9,095 bases of DNA from an uncultured Treponema sp. (lineage in GTDB: Bacteria; Spirochaetota; Spirochaetia; Treponematales; Treponemataceae): the NCBI GenBank assembly GCA_905373565.1, contig CAJPTT010000071.1:1-9095 (forward strand). The letters run 5' to 3'. Made by a program: the position numbers and the translations under genes. Positions within the stretch are counted from its first letter, which is position 1. Each line of letters starts with the position of its first letter. Under the pieces are notes generated by a model, which worked only from the letters and a program-made list of their open reading frames with translations, was not told the origin of the DNA and made no database searches. Of the stretch, positions 1 through 5,661 are shown one piece after another.

Positions 1-517
1 AGACAAAACTGAATGCTGCAGCGAAAAACAGCAACTTTTTATGCGAACCGATAATGCAGTAAATAAAAAGAATAAGCGCAAGCACCCCTTGTATCGGGGC
101 GTATGGAATAGCCGCTTCAAGAAAGAAGGGAACTCGTTTACCGTAGAGTAAGAAGTAGAACGAGAGATACTTAAAAAGTGAAGTATACGGAATATAAAAG
201 AACCGATAGCCACTGCCGCCATCACCGAACCATCGACTATAGCGGGCAGGGTCGGTGAATGGAAATCTTTCATGCTGTATAGTTCCTAAAAAAGAAAACC
301 GGTTTGAACTGCCAAGCCCCGATGCAATTCCGGCCATTCCGGATTCATCTGCAGCAGATATATACGGTACAATATCTACGGCAGACGGAAATACCGCTAT
401 CCGGTACCCGTTCCATACGGATCTATAAAATCGGAGCGGAAAAGCAATAAAAAATAAGATAATTCCGGTTGCGATGAACGCCGACAAGAAATACAAAAAA
501 CCGTTCAGCCGCTTCAT
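1..517 (-). CDS. Unknown membrane protein, N-terminal part only (runs off the left edge)
   Basis: The reading frame opens with ATG at 515-517 on the minus strand and stays open for 172 codons to the window edge, so the C-terminus is missing. The protein begins MKRLNGFLYFLSAFIATG. Residues about 5-28 form a strong hydrophobic segment, then comes a polar, aromatic-rich stretch (about 29-128, probably outside the membrane), then hydrophobic segments at about 130-157 and 161-172. This suggests an integral membrane protein with a large loop after the first helix. I do not recognise a family. The start lies 3 bp beyond the TAA stop of the DUF212 gene and has no clear Shine-Dalgarno sequence, so translation is probably coupled to that gene in one operon. 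The function is unknown; the frame itself is well supported by length and amino-acid composition. Confidence 0.75.
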   Translation of the reverse strand, partial: MKRLNGFLYFLSAFIATGIILFFIAFPLRFYRSVWNGYRIAVFPSAVDIVPYISAADESGMAGIASGLGSSNRFSFLGTIQHERFPFTDPARYSRWFGDGGSGYRFFYIPYTSLFKYLSFYFLLYGKRVPFFLEAAIPYAPIQGVLALILFIYCIIGSHKKLLFFAAAFSFV

Positions 518-520
518 GAG

Positions 521-1006
521 TTATACTGTATAATAGAGAGAAAAATAACTTCCGATTACAATACCGACGATGATACCGGCAAAAACTTCAACGGGGGTAT
601 GGCCTTGAACTTCTTTAACGGGTTTGAAGGGTATGTTCATCGTTTCTGCCATTTTGGCACCTACTTCATTTAACATTTTTGCTTGAAGTCCGCTTGAACG
701 TCGAACACCCATTGCGTCCCTAATAACGATCATTGCAGAAAAAATTGAAAAAATAAATAAATCCGAAGAAACACCCTGTTTAAAGCCGATAGTAGTAGAG
801 AGGGCTGTCACAAGAGCAGAATGACTTGACGGCATGCCCCCCGTGCGCCATATCAGCAAATCGAAAAAAACCGGCAGCGAATGTACTGACGACCCGCAAA
901 AACCGATAAATGTTTTAATAAATTGACTAAGCAGCCAGCTTGTAATAGCCGCCAAAAAAATCGGATTTTGAACTACAATCCTAACCTGTGTAACGAAAGC
1001 CTGCAT
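521..1006 (-). CDS. Divergent PAP2-family (DUF212, YuiD-like) membrane protein
   Basis: A 161-residue protein of the usual DUF212 (acid phosphatase/vanadium-dependent haloperoxidase-related) length. Visible family motifs are GGMPSSHSALV (residues 56-66, the PAP2 PSGH-like block), RDAMGVRRSSG (96-106) and GHTPVEVFAGIIVG (135-148), the last resembling the PAP2 histidine block. Hydrophobic segments near 13-36, 62-75, 82-95 and 138-160 fit a small multi-pass membrane protein. Members of the PAP2 superfamily usually remove phosphate from lipid or other phosphomonoesters, but the substrate of DUF212 proteins is not settled, so the reaction is an inference. The next gene starts 3 bp after its stop. 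Upstream, TTGACA is present on the minus strand at 1039-1044, but the nearest -10-like TATACA (1021-1026) is only 12 bp away, so no promoter is assigned. Confidence 0.9.
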   Translation of the reverse strand: MQAFVTQVRIVVQNPIFLAAITSWLLSQFIKTFIGFCGSSVHSLPVFFDLLIWRTGGMPSSHSALVTALSTTIGFKQGVSSDLFIFSIFSAMIVIRDAMGVRRSSGLQAKMLNEVGAKMAETMNIPFKPVKEVQGHTPVEVFAGIIVGIVIGSYFSLYYTV

Positions 1007-1085
1007 CTTGCTGACAGTTTTGTATAATTACCGGCTTTTGTCAAGACAGGTGTTCGGGTAAACGCATCAGGCCATTTTTTCATAT

Positions 1086-1177
1086 CCGCCATGGATGGCG
1101 GTGATGCTAATCAGCAACAAGTTTTTCGCTAGAAAAACTTGACACGAACATTGTACAAGGAAGTACAATGTTCGTGT
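1086..1177 (+). repeat. Three-hairpin module, copy 1
   Basis: Three hairpins in a row. H1: CCGCC/GGCGG arms with loop ATGGAT (1086-1101). H2: CAAGTTTTTC/GAAAAACTTG, 10 bp, loop GCTA (1118-1127/1132-1141). H3: 15 perfect base pairs, 1142-1156 with 1163-1177, loop AAGGAA. Centre-to-centre spacing is 36 and 30 bp, against 37 and 31 in copy 2 at 5492-5585. The stems differ between copies, while the H1 loop (ATGGAT) and the H3 apex (TGTACA-nGGAn) are kept. Strand is given as the one where the loops read GGA. Confidence 0.8.
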
Positions 1178-1181
1178 TCCC

Positions 1182-1260
1182 CGCAGAAAAATTGAGACTA
1201 TTCGACCAGAGTTGAACTTCTTCGCGGTTCAAATGGTCTCATAGTCTCAATTTTTCCGCG
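1182..1260. repeat. 79-nt compound hairpin (H4)
   Basis: A perfect 16-bp stem (1186-1201 with 1241-1256) is extended outward, past one mismatch, by CGC/GCG (1182-1184 with 1258-1260) and inward by GACCA/TGGTC (1204-1208 with 1234-1238) and TTGAAC/GTTCAA (1212-1217 with 1227-1232), with a 9-nt apical loop. It lies inside the 1055-1293 element. T-runs occur in and after the stem, but the shape is not that of a simple terminator. Confidence 0.75.
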
Positions 1261-1300
1261 ATTTTTATCTAGTCTACCTGATGCGTTTACCCGGCCGTCG

Positions 1301-1334
1301 AAAAAATATGCGAAATTTTCTCTAAAATTTCGCA
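1301..1334 (-). terminator. Intrinsic terminator of the GH20-hydrolase operon
   Basis: Read on the minus strand, an 11-bp perfect stem (TGCGAAATTTT paired with AAAATTTCGCA, 1324-1334 with 1309-1319, loop of 4) begins 12 bp after the TAA stop of the hydrolase gene and is followed by TATTTTTT. The stem is AT-rich, but the position and T-tract fit a Rho-independent terminator. Confidence 0.75.
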
Positions 1335-1346
1335 CAATAAGGAAGA

Positions 1347-2261
1347 TTATATTTTTTTCTCTATCCAACCTAGGATGTCGGCTTTTACTTCTTCTTTATT
1401 GATCTCGTTCAGGATTTCGTGTCGGGCGTTTTCGTATAGTTTTAAGGTTACATCCTGTATTCCAATGTCCTGATATATACGGTATAGATTTTTCAGCGTT
1501 TTGCCTCCGTTTGAAACGGGATCTTCTGCACCGGCGGTAATTAAAACAGGCAAATCAGTCGGAATGCCTGTTAAAGCCGCCTGCGTATGAAGCCTTTTTA
1601 AGCCGCGCATAAAATCCTGAAAAAAGCCTGCCGTGCAGATAAAGCCGCAGTATTCATCATCGATATATTTTTTTACTTCTCTTTCATCCCTCGAAAGCCA
1701 GTCAAATACGGTGCGAGGATTTTTAACTCTGCTGTTATACGAACCGAAAATCAGCGCATTCATAAACTTAGTGGCGGACTTTCTTCCCTTAAATGCGCAG
1801 TTGAGGTTTGCAAGCAGTAAGGCAACGGATACGCTTGGATTAGGGCCTGCGGAACCGATTAATGCCGCCGCTTTTACCGTTGCGCCATACCGTTCGATGT
1901 ATTCCTGCGTTACAAACGATCCGAATGAATGGCCGATAATAACGACGGGAAGACAGGGGTATTGTTTTCGGATTTCCGCATTGATTTCTTTTTGATCGTC
2001 GACAACACGTTCGAAGCCGTCCCCATCGGCAAGGTATCCCGTCAATCCGTTTTTTTCGCCGGTTTTTCCGTGTCCGCGGTGATCGGAAGCAACCACGACA
2101 AAGCCTCTTTTACAGGCTGTTTTTGCAAAATCATTGTACCGAAGGGCATGTTCCGCCATCCCGTGTACGATATGGAGAACGGCTTTAGGCGCTTGTTCGG
2201 GAAGCCATGTATACATGGCAACTGAAGCGCCGTCGCTCATTGTCTGATATACGGCATTCAT
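1347..2261 (-). CDS. Serine hydrolase, monoacylglycerol-lipase/S33-like alpha/beta hydrolase
   Basis: A 304-residue protein of the Hydrolase_4 (serine aminopeptidase S33, monoglyceride lipase) type. The oxyanion-region motif HGMAEH lies at 33-38, DHRGHGKTG at 60-68, the nucleophile elbow GHSFG at 110-114 with Ser112, the acid in AGAEDPVSN with Asp247, and the histidine in ARHEILNE with His281. The triad is complete, so it should be an active esterase or lysophospholipase/monoacylglycerol lipase; the substrate cannot be told from sequence. There is no signal peptide, so it is probably cytosolic. The ATG at 2259-2261 is preceded by a good ribosome site (AAGGAG, about 9 nt upstream). It lies 68 bp after the GH20 stop with no terminator between, so the two are probably co-transcribed; a terminator follows at 1301-1334. 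Confidence 0.9.
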   Translation of the reverse strand: MNAVYQTMSDGASVAMYTWLPEQAPKAVLHIVHGMAEHALRYNDFAKTACKRGFVVVASDHRGHGKTGEKNGLTGYLADGDGFERVVDDQKEINAEIRKQYPCLPVVIIGHSFGSFVTQEYIERYGATVKAAALIGSAGPNPSVSVALLLANLNCAFKGRKSATKFMNALIFGSYNSRVKNPRTVFDWLSRDEREVKKYIDDEYCGFICTAGFFQDFMRGLKRLHTQAALTGIPTDLPVLITAGAEDPVSNGGKTLKNLYRIYQDIGIQDVTLKLYENARHEILNEINKEEVKADILGWIEKKI

Positions 2262-2329
2262 AGGCTTTATCTCCTTCAGGGCAACCGCTTAAAAATTCCG
2301 GTACGATTGCCGTGGATGACCTCTTTATC

Positions 2330-4264
2330 CTACCACGTTTCGCGGCAAGCGGTCATAATGCGCAAGGCGCGGTTGTAGTGTACGGCTTGCGGTTCAAGCT
2401 TTTTATCCGCTTCGGGGCAGGGGTCGAGCCGATCTTCTTCAAGTTCATCGATTTGCTTAATCTTACCCTGTATGTAGTCGGTCAGTATCTCCTGTGTAAC
2501 TTCCAGCCGCATCAACATTGCACCGAAGCGGTGATCCAGCACTTCCGAACCGAATGCACGGCATTCTTCCGTCCATATTTTTCGCCGCGCCTTTGCCGTT
2601 TCGGACAAAGCGGCTTTTAACGGTTCTATCTTTTTTTCAATTAACGATTGCAAGGCTTTTTTATCCGCCTTCTTATAGGCTTCCCAAATATCCAAAGGGA
2701 GCCGCCACTTATAGTAAAGCGTTTTCATCATCAGCGAGTAAAATTCGGCGATGTGCTGCTGCAAGAGATTATCCGTATTGGCGGCATCTTCGGCAAAGGC
2801 TTTTTCGAGTTTTATATAGACGGCATCCATATCGGTTGTCAACGTTTGCACGTAATGCAGAAATTTTGAACCGAGCAGATCCTGATATAACAGATACTTT
2901 GACGGTGTTATATCATAATTATCGCCGGTTGTTCCTTCAAACAAATCCGGTTCGCCCTGCCGCATCCATTCATCAAAATTCATACCGGTATAGAGCTCCA
3001 AATACTGCGAAAACTCCTCTTGACGATACTCGGCATAGTAGTCAAGATAGGCAAAGAGTGTCAAACCGAACATGCAGGTATAGAACGGCGCCTCGCTGCC
3101 GTCATCGCTCCATGCCGTAACAATCACTTCTTTGATTATTTTCTTTCGGCATGCTGTAATGGCGGCAAGTGTTGTTTCGAGGGTTTTCTTATGATGCGGT
3201 ATATAGCCCGTCCACCGCCATGCGCCGCCGGCAAACATGGTCTTTTTTGCCATCGAGCGGAACAGTTTAAGTTTGTCATAGTAATGTTCGGACGAACAGC
3301 TATAGTAATCCCAGTACATTAGTCCCACATGATCGGGTATAAACGGCACAGAGCTATCTTTACTCTCGGAATAACGGTTAAAAAACATATCATCCCAAAC
3401 GATAGGTTTAAAACCGTATTCTTGGCAAAGATTTTGCATAAAAGATAAATGCTCCTGCATAATATCCGATTTGGTTTTAAGCCCGTTCTCATCCAAATAG
3501 CGGCCGCGGCCGAGGTTATAGGCTTCATCCATGCCGATATGGATAATATCAGTGGAAAAAGCCTTGCGCAGCGATGCAATCATCTGTGTCAGCAAGGCTT
3601 GGACTTCGGCATTGCCGACATTAAGAATGTCGTCAATATCCTTGTATTTGTATTCAACCGATTCCCACACAAAATATTGATTAACATGTGCAAGCGTTTG
3701 AATACACGGCACCAGCTGTACGCCGAAAAGCTGCGCATAGCGGTCGACTTCCTGTAAATCCTTTATGGAATACCTCCCGCGTAAGGCGCCGAAGTAGGGA
3801 TCGCCTTCAACCTCGTACACATCTTCCATGTACAGCATAAACCACGAATGCCCCATAAAGGCCATTTCGCGAATAAATTGCTTAAGCATATCGATATGTG
3901 CAACGGCATTACGGGAAAGATCGAGCATCAATCCGTTTTTGCTAAAAAAATGCTCAATGCGAAATTCCAATAAACATTGTGCGTCCCGCCTTGAATACAG
4001 CTTTGAATCCTCGATTGTTTGACTTTTAAGCAGCAGCATCGACAGGGCAAAATAAAAGTGCGGCGCAGAGTCCGCTTCAATTTCGCATACGCCGTCCCGA
4101 AAGACGGCTGAAATATCAGTACCCTTCGTTTTTCTGAACATAACGGGGATACCGTCTTCGCTAATCCTCAAGGGATAGCTTTTCCGCAGTTCCGCTACTG
4201 CGAGCGTCATTTGCTCATCAAGCTCGGATAGATTGAGTTTTAAAGGTTTTGTTATCGTACACAT
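2330..4264 (-). CDS. Glycoside hydrolase family 20 beta-N-acetylhexosaminidase, cytosolic type
   Basis: A 644-residue protein. The GH20 barrel begins near residue 100 (FRIEHFFSKNGLMLDLSRNA). The catalytic Asp-Glu pair is in HIGMDEAYN (residues 242-250; Asp246 activates the substrate acetamido group, Glu247 is the acid/base). Further barrel pieces are PCIQTLAHVNQY (186-197), GFKPIVWDDMFF and VTAWSDDGSEA. No signal peptide is present, and the length resembles intracellular streptococcal GcnA/GH20C-type enzymes more than secreted lysosomal-type hexosaminidases. The expected role is removal of terminal GlcNAc or GalNAc from imported or recycled oligosaccharides; the exact substrate is inferred. 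About 200 C-terminal residues are helical and charged, with no motif I recognise. AAGGAA lies about 6 nt before the ATG at 4262-4264. It is the first gene of an apparent operon with the hydrolase at 1347-2261, driven by the promoter at 4336-4364. Confidence 0.9.
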   Translation of the reverse strand: MCTITKPLKLNLSELDEQMTLAVAELRKSYPLRISEDGIPVMFRKTKGTDISAVFRDGVCEIEADSAPHFYFALSMLLLKSQTIEDSKLYSRRDAQCLLEFRIEHFFSKNGLMLDLSRNAVAHIDMLKQFIREMAFMGHSWFMLYMEDVYEVEGDPYFGALRGRYSIKDLQEVDRYAQLFGVQLVPCIQTLAHVNQYFVWESVEYKYKDIDDILNVGNAEVQALLTQMIASLRKAFSTDIIHIGMDEAYNLGRGRYLDENGLKTKSDIMQEHLSFMQNLCQEYGFKPIVWDDMFFNRYSESKDSSVPFIPDHVGLMYWDYYSCSSEHYYDKLKLFRSMAKKTMFAGGAWRWTGYIPHHKKTLETTLAAITACRKKIIKEVIVTAWSDDGSEAPFYTCMFGLTLFAYLDYYAEYRQEEFSQYLELYTGMNFDEWMRQGEPDLFEGTTGDNYDITPSKYLLYQDLLGSKFLHYVQTLTTDMDAVYIKLEKAFAEDAANTDNLLQQHIAEFYSLMMKTLYYKWRLPLDIWEAYKKADKKALQSLIEKKIEPLKAALSETAKARRKIWTEECRAFGSEVLDHRFGAMLMRLEVTQEILTDYIQGKIKQIDELEEDRLDPCPEADKKLEPQAVHYNRALRIMTACRETW

Positions 4265-4277
4265 ATCGTTTCCTTAT

Positions 4278-4321
4278 CAGTAACCCTGTTCGAAAACGTA
4301 ATTATCGGACAGGTCGAGTAT
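4278..4321. repeat. 44-bp hairpin repeat, copy 1 (GH20 leader)
   Basis: This segment matches 8008-8051 at 37 of 44 positions in the same orientation. The core is an inverted repeat, CCTGTTCGA with TCGGACAGG (4285-4293 and 4304-4312), which pairs with one wobble. It lies between the predicted GH20 promoter and the GH20 start, so it would be in the 5' untranslated leader as a hairpin. Confidence 0.75.
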
Positions 4322-4335
4322 AAATAATAAGTTCT

Positions 4336-4364
4336 ATTATATCACAGTTGCAACGAAATGACAG
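4336..4364 (-). promoter_or_regulatory. Predicted promoter for the GH20-hydrolase operon
   Basis: Minus strand: CTGTCA (4359-4364) as -35, 17-bp spacer, perfect TATAAT (4336-4341) as -10, with an extended -10 TG at the correct position (TGATATAAT). The predicted transcript would start near 4329, giving a leader of about 65 nt that contains the hairpin repeat. Confidence 0.65.
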
Positions 4365-4369
4365 TATTT

Positions 4370-4414
4370 ATTCGTGCGGAGAGTTTAATACCCCGATGCG
4401 CTGCCGCGTATCGG
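4370..4414. repeat. Leader-plus-hairpin repeat, copy 1
   Basis: The 25-bp segment 4370-4394 (beginning ATTCGTGCGGAG, ending ATACCCC) matches 5426-5450 at 21 of 25 positions. Each copy is followed at once by a hairpin of unrelated sequence. Here it is CCGATGCGC/GCGTATCGG, 4393-4401 with 4406-4414, loop TGCC, with one G·T pair. It sits between the divergent promoters of the GH20 and B3/4 genes. Confidence 0.65.
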
Positions 4415-4419
4415 AAGGC

Positions 4420-4476
4420 TTCAAAAAAGTTACAGACAAGAGTATAATCGACATACTTATACAATCTTCATATACT
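4420..4476 (+). promoter_or_regulatory. Predicted promoter(s) for the B3/4-domain gene
   Basis: Two sigma-70-like candidates partly overlap on the plus strand. The first is TTCAAA (4420-4425), 17 bp, TATAAT (4443-4448). The second is TCGACA (4448-4453), 17 bp, TATACT (4471-4476). Either gives a short leader before the GTG start at 4507. The sequence alone does not decide between them. Confidence 0.55.
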
Positions 4477-4492
4477 AAGTAGGAGAAAATCC

Positions 4493-4498
4493 GGAGGT
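4493..4498 (+). promoter_or_regulatory. Strong ribosome binding site that fixes a GTG start
   Basis: GGAGGT ends 8 nt before the GTG at 4507-4509. No in-frame ATG lies nearby, so the strong site supports GTG as the initiation codon of the B3/4-domain protein. Confidence 0.8.
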
Positions 4499-4506
4499 AG
4501 AATACC

Positions 4507-5181
4507 GTGAAATTTATTATTGATAAAAGCATCGTTGCGCTTGGAATTAACAGTGTTGTAATTGGCATTGCAAAAAATATAGACCCGCAGGCGCCGTTAT
4601 CGGATTCGTTTTTAAAGAAGCAAAAAAAGATGGAAGACTGGGCATTGCAATGCGATGTTGAGGCGGTGTCGAATAATCCGATTACACAAGGGTATGCGGA
4701 TATGCTGCAAAGCGTCGGACGCAGTATCAAGAAGTATCCGCCGACCGTTCCGGCATTTATTCGGAATATTCAGCGACGCGGTTCTATGCCGCATATCAAC
4801 AGCGTTATCGATATTTACAATGCCGAATCATTACATTCGCTTTTGGCGATAGGCGGACACGACCTTGATAAGATAGACGGGCTGATAGAGTTTACCGTCA
4901 ATAAAGAAGATGGCAGTTTTCTTCCGATTTCATCTACGGAAAAGCACGTCGCCGAAACCGATTACGTGTACCGCGATGCAAAAGGCATTATAGCATGGCT
5001 TGGTGTCCGCGACGGGGAACAGTATAAATTTGACGACGGAACAAAAAATGCGATTTTTATTATCCAGGGAAATGCCAATACCTCCGTAGAAATGCGTGTA
5101 GAAGCGCTCAAACGGATCAAAAGCGATTTAGCGGAATGTATGCCTCGGTTGGAGTTTGAAATACAGGTGATCGAGGGGTAG
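4507..5181 (+). CDS. Solo B3/4 domain protein (PheT editing-domain homologue)
   Basis: A 224-residue protein that resembles the stand-alone B3/4 domain related to the editing domain of phenylalanyl-tRNA synthetase beta subunit (B3_4 family, COG3382 type). The recognisable core is residues about 95-165: HINSVIDIYNAESL, then AIGGHDLDKIDG (114-125), the strand pair LIEFTVNKEDGSFLPI, and AETDYVYRDAKGIIAWLGVRDGEQYK (149-174). In PheT this fold hydrolyses mischarged Tyr-tRNA(Phe); free-standing versions are presumed to act on misacylated tRNA or related small substrates, but this is inference. The gene is monocistronic as far as can be seen, with its own promoter candidates and a strong ribosome site before a GTG start. 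No signal peptide or membrane segment is present. No convincing terminator directly follows the TAG stop. Confidence 0.85.
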   Translation: MKFIIDKSIVALGINSVVIGIAKNIDPQAPLSDSFLKKQKKMEDWALQCDVEAVSNNPITQGYADMLQSVGRSIKKYPPTVPAFIRNIQRRGSMPHINSVIDIYNAESLHSLLAIGGHDLDKIDGLIEFTVNKEDGSFLPISSTEKHVAETDYVYRDAKGIIAWLGVRDGEQYKFDDGTKNAIFIIQGNANTSVEMRVEALKRIKSDLAECMPRLEFEIQVIEG

Positions 5182-5425
5182 GCGAGAAGCCTCGAACATA
5201 TTAATTGGTAATGGGTAAGGGAAGGAAAGACACTTTTTTCGGATAAGAGTTTCTTACCTCGCAACTTCGTTGGTTGTTACCGTCCATTCGCCCCATCCTA
5301 TCTTCAAAATAACCGCTTAGAGTTATCACCCTAAGAAACCGCCTTTATCTCAAAGACTTTTGCCTTTACAAAAAGTGAGATTTTTATACTTTTCGTACTT
5401 AGGAAACGGGTTTTTCTTTTTCTTG
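5182..5425. other. Intergenic stretch with weak hairpins, no gene seen
   Basis: This is the first part of the 480-bp gap after the B3/4 gene. I see no credible coding frame. Small inverted repeats occur: GGTAAG/CTTACC (5214-5219 with 5253-5258) and CTTAG/CTAAG (5316-5320 with 5331-5335), plus the stronger 5347-5385 structure listed separately. TATACT at 5385-5390 is a possible -10 for the downstream operon, but its best -35 (TTGCCT at 5360) is 19 bp away and is not persuasive. Confidence 0.5.
5347..5385 (+). terminator. Possible terminator or leader hairpin after the B3/4 gene
   Basis: ATCTCA (5347-5352) pairs with TGAGAT (5376-5381), with an inner CTTTTG that can pair with CAAAA(A)G, and is followed by TTTTTAT. 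The stem is short and AT-rich, and it lies about 165 bp beyond the B3/4 stop codon, so the call is weak. Confidence 0.3.
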
Positions 5426-5463
5426 ATTCGTGCGGAGGATTTCATACCCGCCGTCCTTGGCGG
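5426..5463. repeat. Leader-plus-hairpin repeat, copy 2
   Basis: 5426-5450 matches 4370-4394 at 21 of 25 positions. It leads directly into the hairpin CCGCC/GGCGG (5448-5452 with 5459-5463, loop GTCCTT; the minus strand reads AAGGAC). The hairpin sequence differs from that of copy 1, although its place after the shared leader is the same. Confidence 0.65.
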
Positions 5464-5491
5464 AAATGATACGTCGAGTATTTATTTCAGT

Positions 5492-5585
5492 AGCGGCATG
5501 GATGCCGCTGGTTTAAACAGAAGCGATGTTTCAGCGTCAGCTGAAACTCGCCATCAAAAGTGTACACGGATGTACACTTTTGATG
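5492..5585 (+). repeat. Three-hairpin module, copy 2 (upstream of the hydrolase-U32 operon)
   Basis: H1: AGCGGCAT/ATGCCGCT (5492-5499 with 5502-5509), giving the same ATGGAT apex as copy 1 on a different stem. H2: GTTTCAGC/GCTGAAAC (5528-5535 with 5540-5547, loop GTCA), extended by CGA/TCG past a bulge. H3: 15 perfect base pairs, 5552-5566 with 5571-5585, apex TGTACACGGATGTACA. A GTTTAAAC palindrome (5511-5518) lies between H1 and H2. The module ends 76 bp before the hydrolase start, so it may be in that operon's leader. Confidence 0.8.
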
Positions 5586-5630
5586 ATGCGACAACGCAGA
5601 TGCACCGTATATTTTCAAAAGGGGACTGGA

Positions 5631-5657
5631 ATGAGCGAGGAAGATTCTATATACTGA
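5631..5657 (+). other. Eight-codon upstream frame just before the hydrolase (uORF or frameshifted start)
   Basis: ATG at 5631 has the better ribosome site (GGGGA at 5621-5625) and encodes MSEEDSIY before TGA at 5655-5657. The hydrolase ATG follows at 5662 in another frame and has no good ribosome site of its own. It is either a leader peptide that couples translation to the hydrolase, or the original hydrolase start cut off by a one-base indel. Confidence 0.4.
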
Positions 5658-5661
5658 TCCG

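Larger units (their letters stand above)
1055..1293. repeat. 239-bp hairpin-rich element bounded by perfect 17-bp inverted repeats
   Basis: CGGGTAAACGCATCAGG at 1055-1071 is repeated exactly, in inverted orientation, at 1277-1293. Between these ends there is no plausible gene but four consecutive hairpins: 1086-1101, 1118-1141, 1142-1177 and 1182-1260. The termini could be MITE-like terminal inverted repeats, or the closing helix of a multibranched RNA. No convincing target-site duplication is seen at the flanks (…TGTT on the left, GGCC… on the right). It fills most of the gap between the hydrolase gene and the DUF212 gene. Confidence 0.8.

Noticed and set aside
1023..1028. Plus-strand TATAAT as a promoter for the hairpin element.
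   Set aside because: No acceptable -35 lies 16-18 bp upstream (best match 2 of 6), and it overlaps the translation-start region of a minus-strand gene. It remains possible but unsupported.
1039..1044. TTGACA on the minus strand as the DUF212 promoter -35.
   Set aside because: At the usual 16-18 bp spacing the -10 would be AAAACT, which is poor. The nearest TATACA is only 12 bp away.
1092..1133. Short ATG frame (MDGGDANQQQVFR) starting in the H1 loop, with a similar MDAAGLNRSD frame from 5498.
   Set aside because: The ATG belongs to the conserved hairpin apex ATGGAT. There is no ribosome site, the frames end or diverge at once, and the two peptides are not alike beyond the apex.
1086..1260. 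CRISPR-like array.
   Set aside because: The units are different palindromes with no identical direct repeat or regular spacers, and no cas genes are present.
1055..1293. Integron attC site or integron cassette boundary, considered because treponemes can carry integrons.
   Set aside because: The termini lack the RYYYAAC/GTTRRRY core sites, and the interior is several separate hairpins rather than one imperfect attC palindrome.
2518..3120. A 200-codon plus-strand frame and several smaller ones opposite the GH20 gene.
   Set aside because: They lie entirely within the strongly supported GH20 coding region on the other strand, and their arginine- and proline-rich compositions are typical of shadow frames.
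5172..5194. CGAGG/CCTCG inverted repeat at the end of the B3/4 gene as a terminator.
   Set aside because: Only 5 bp, it overlaps the last codons and has no T-tract.
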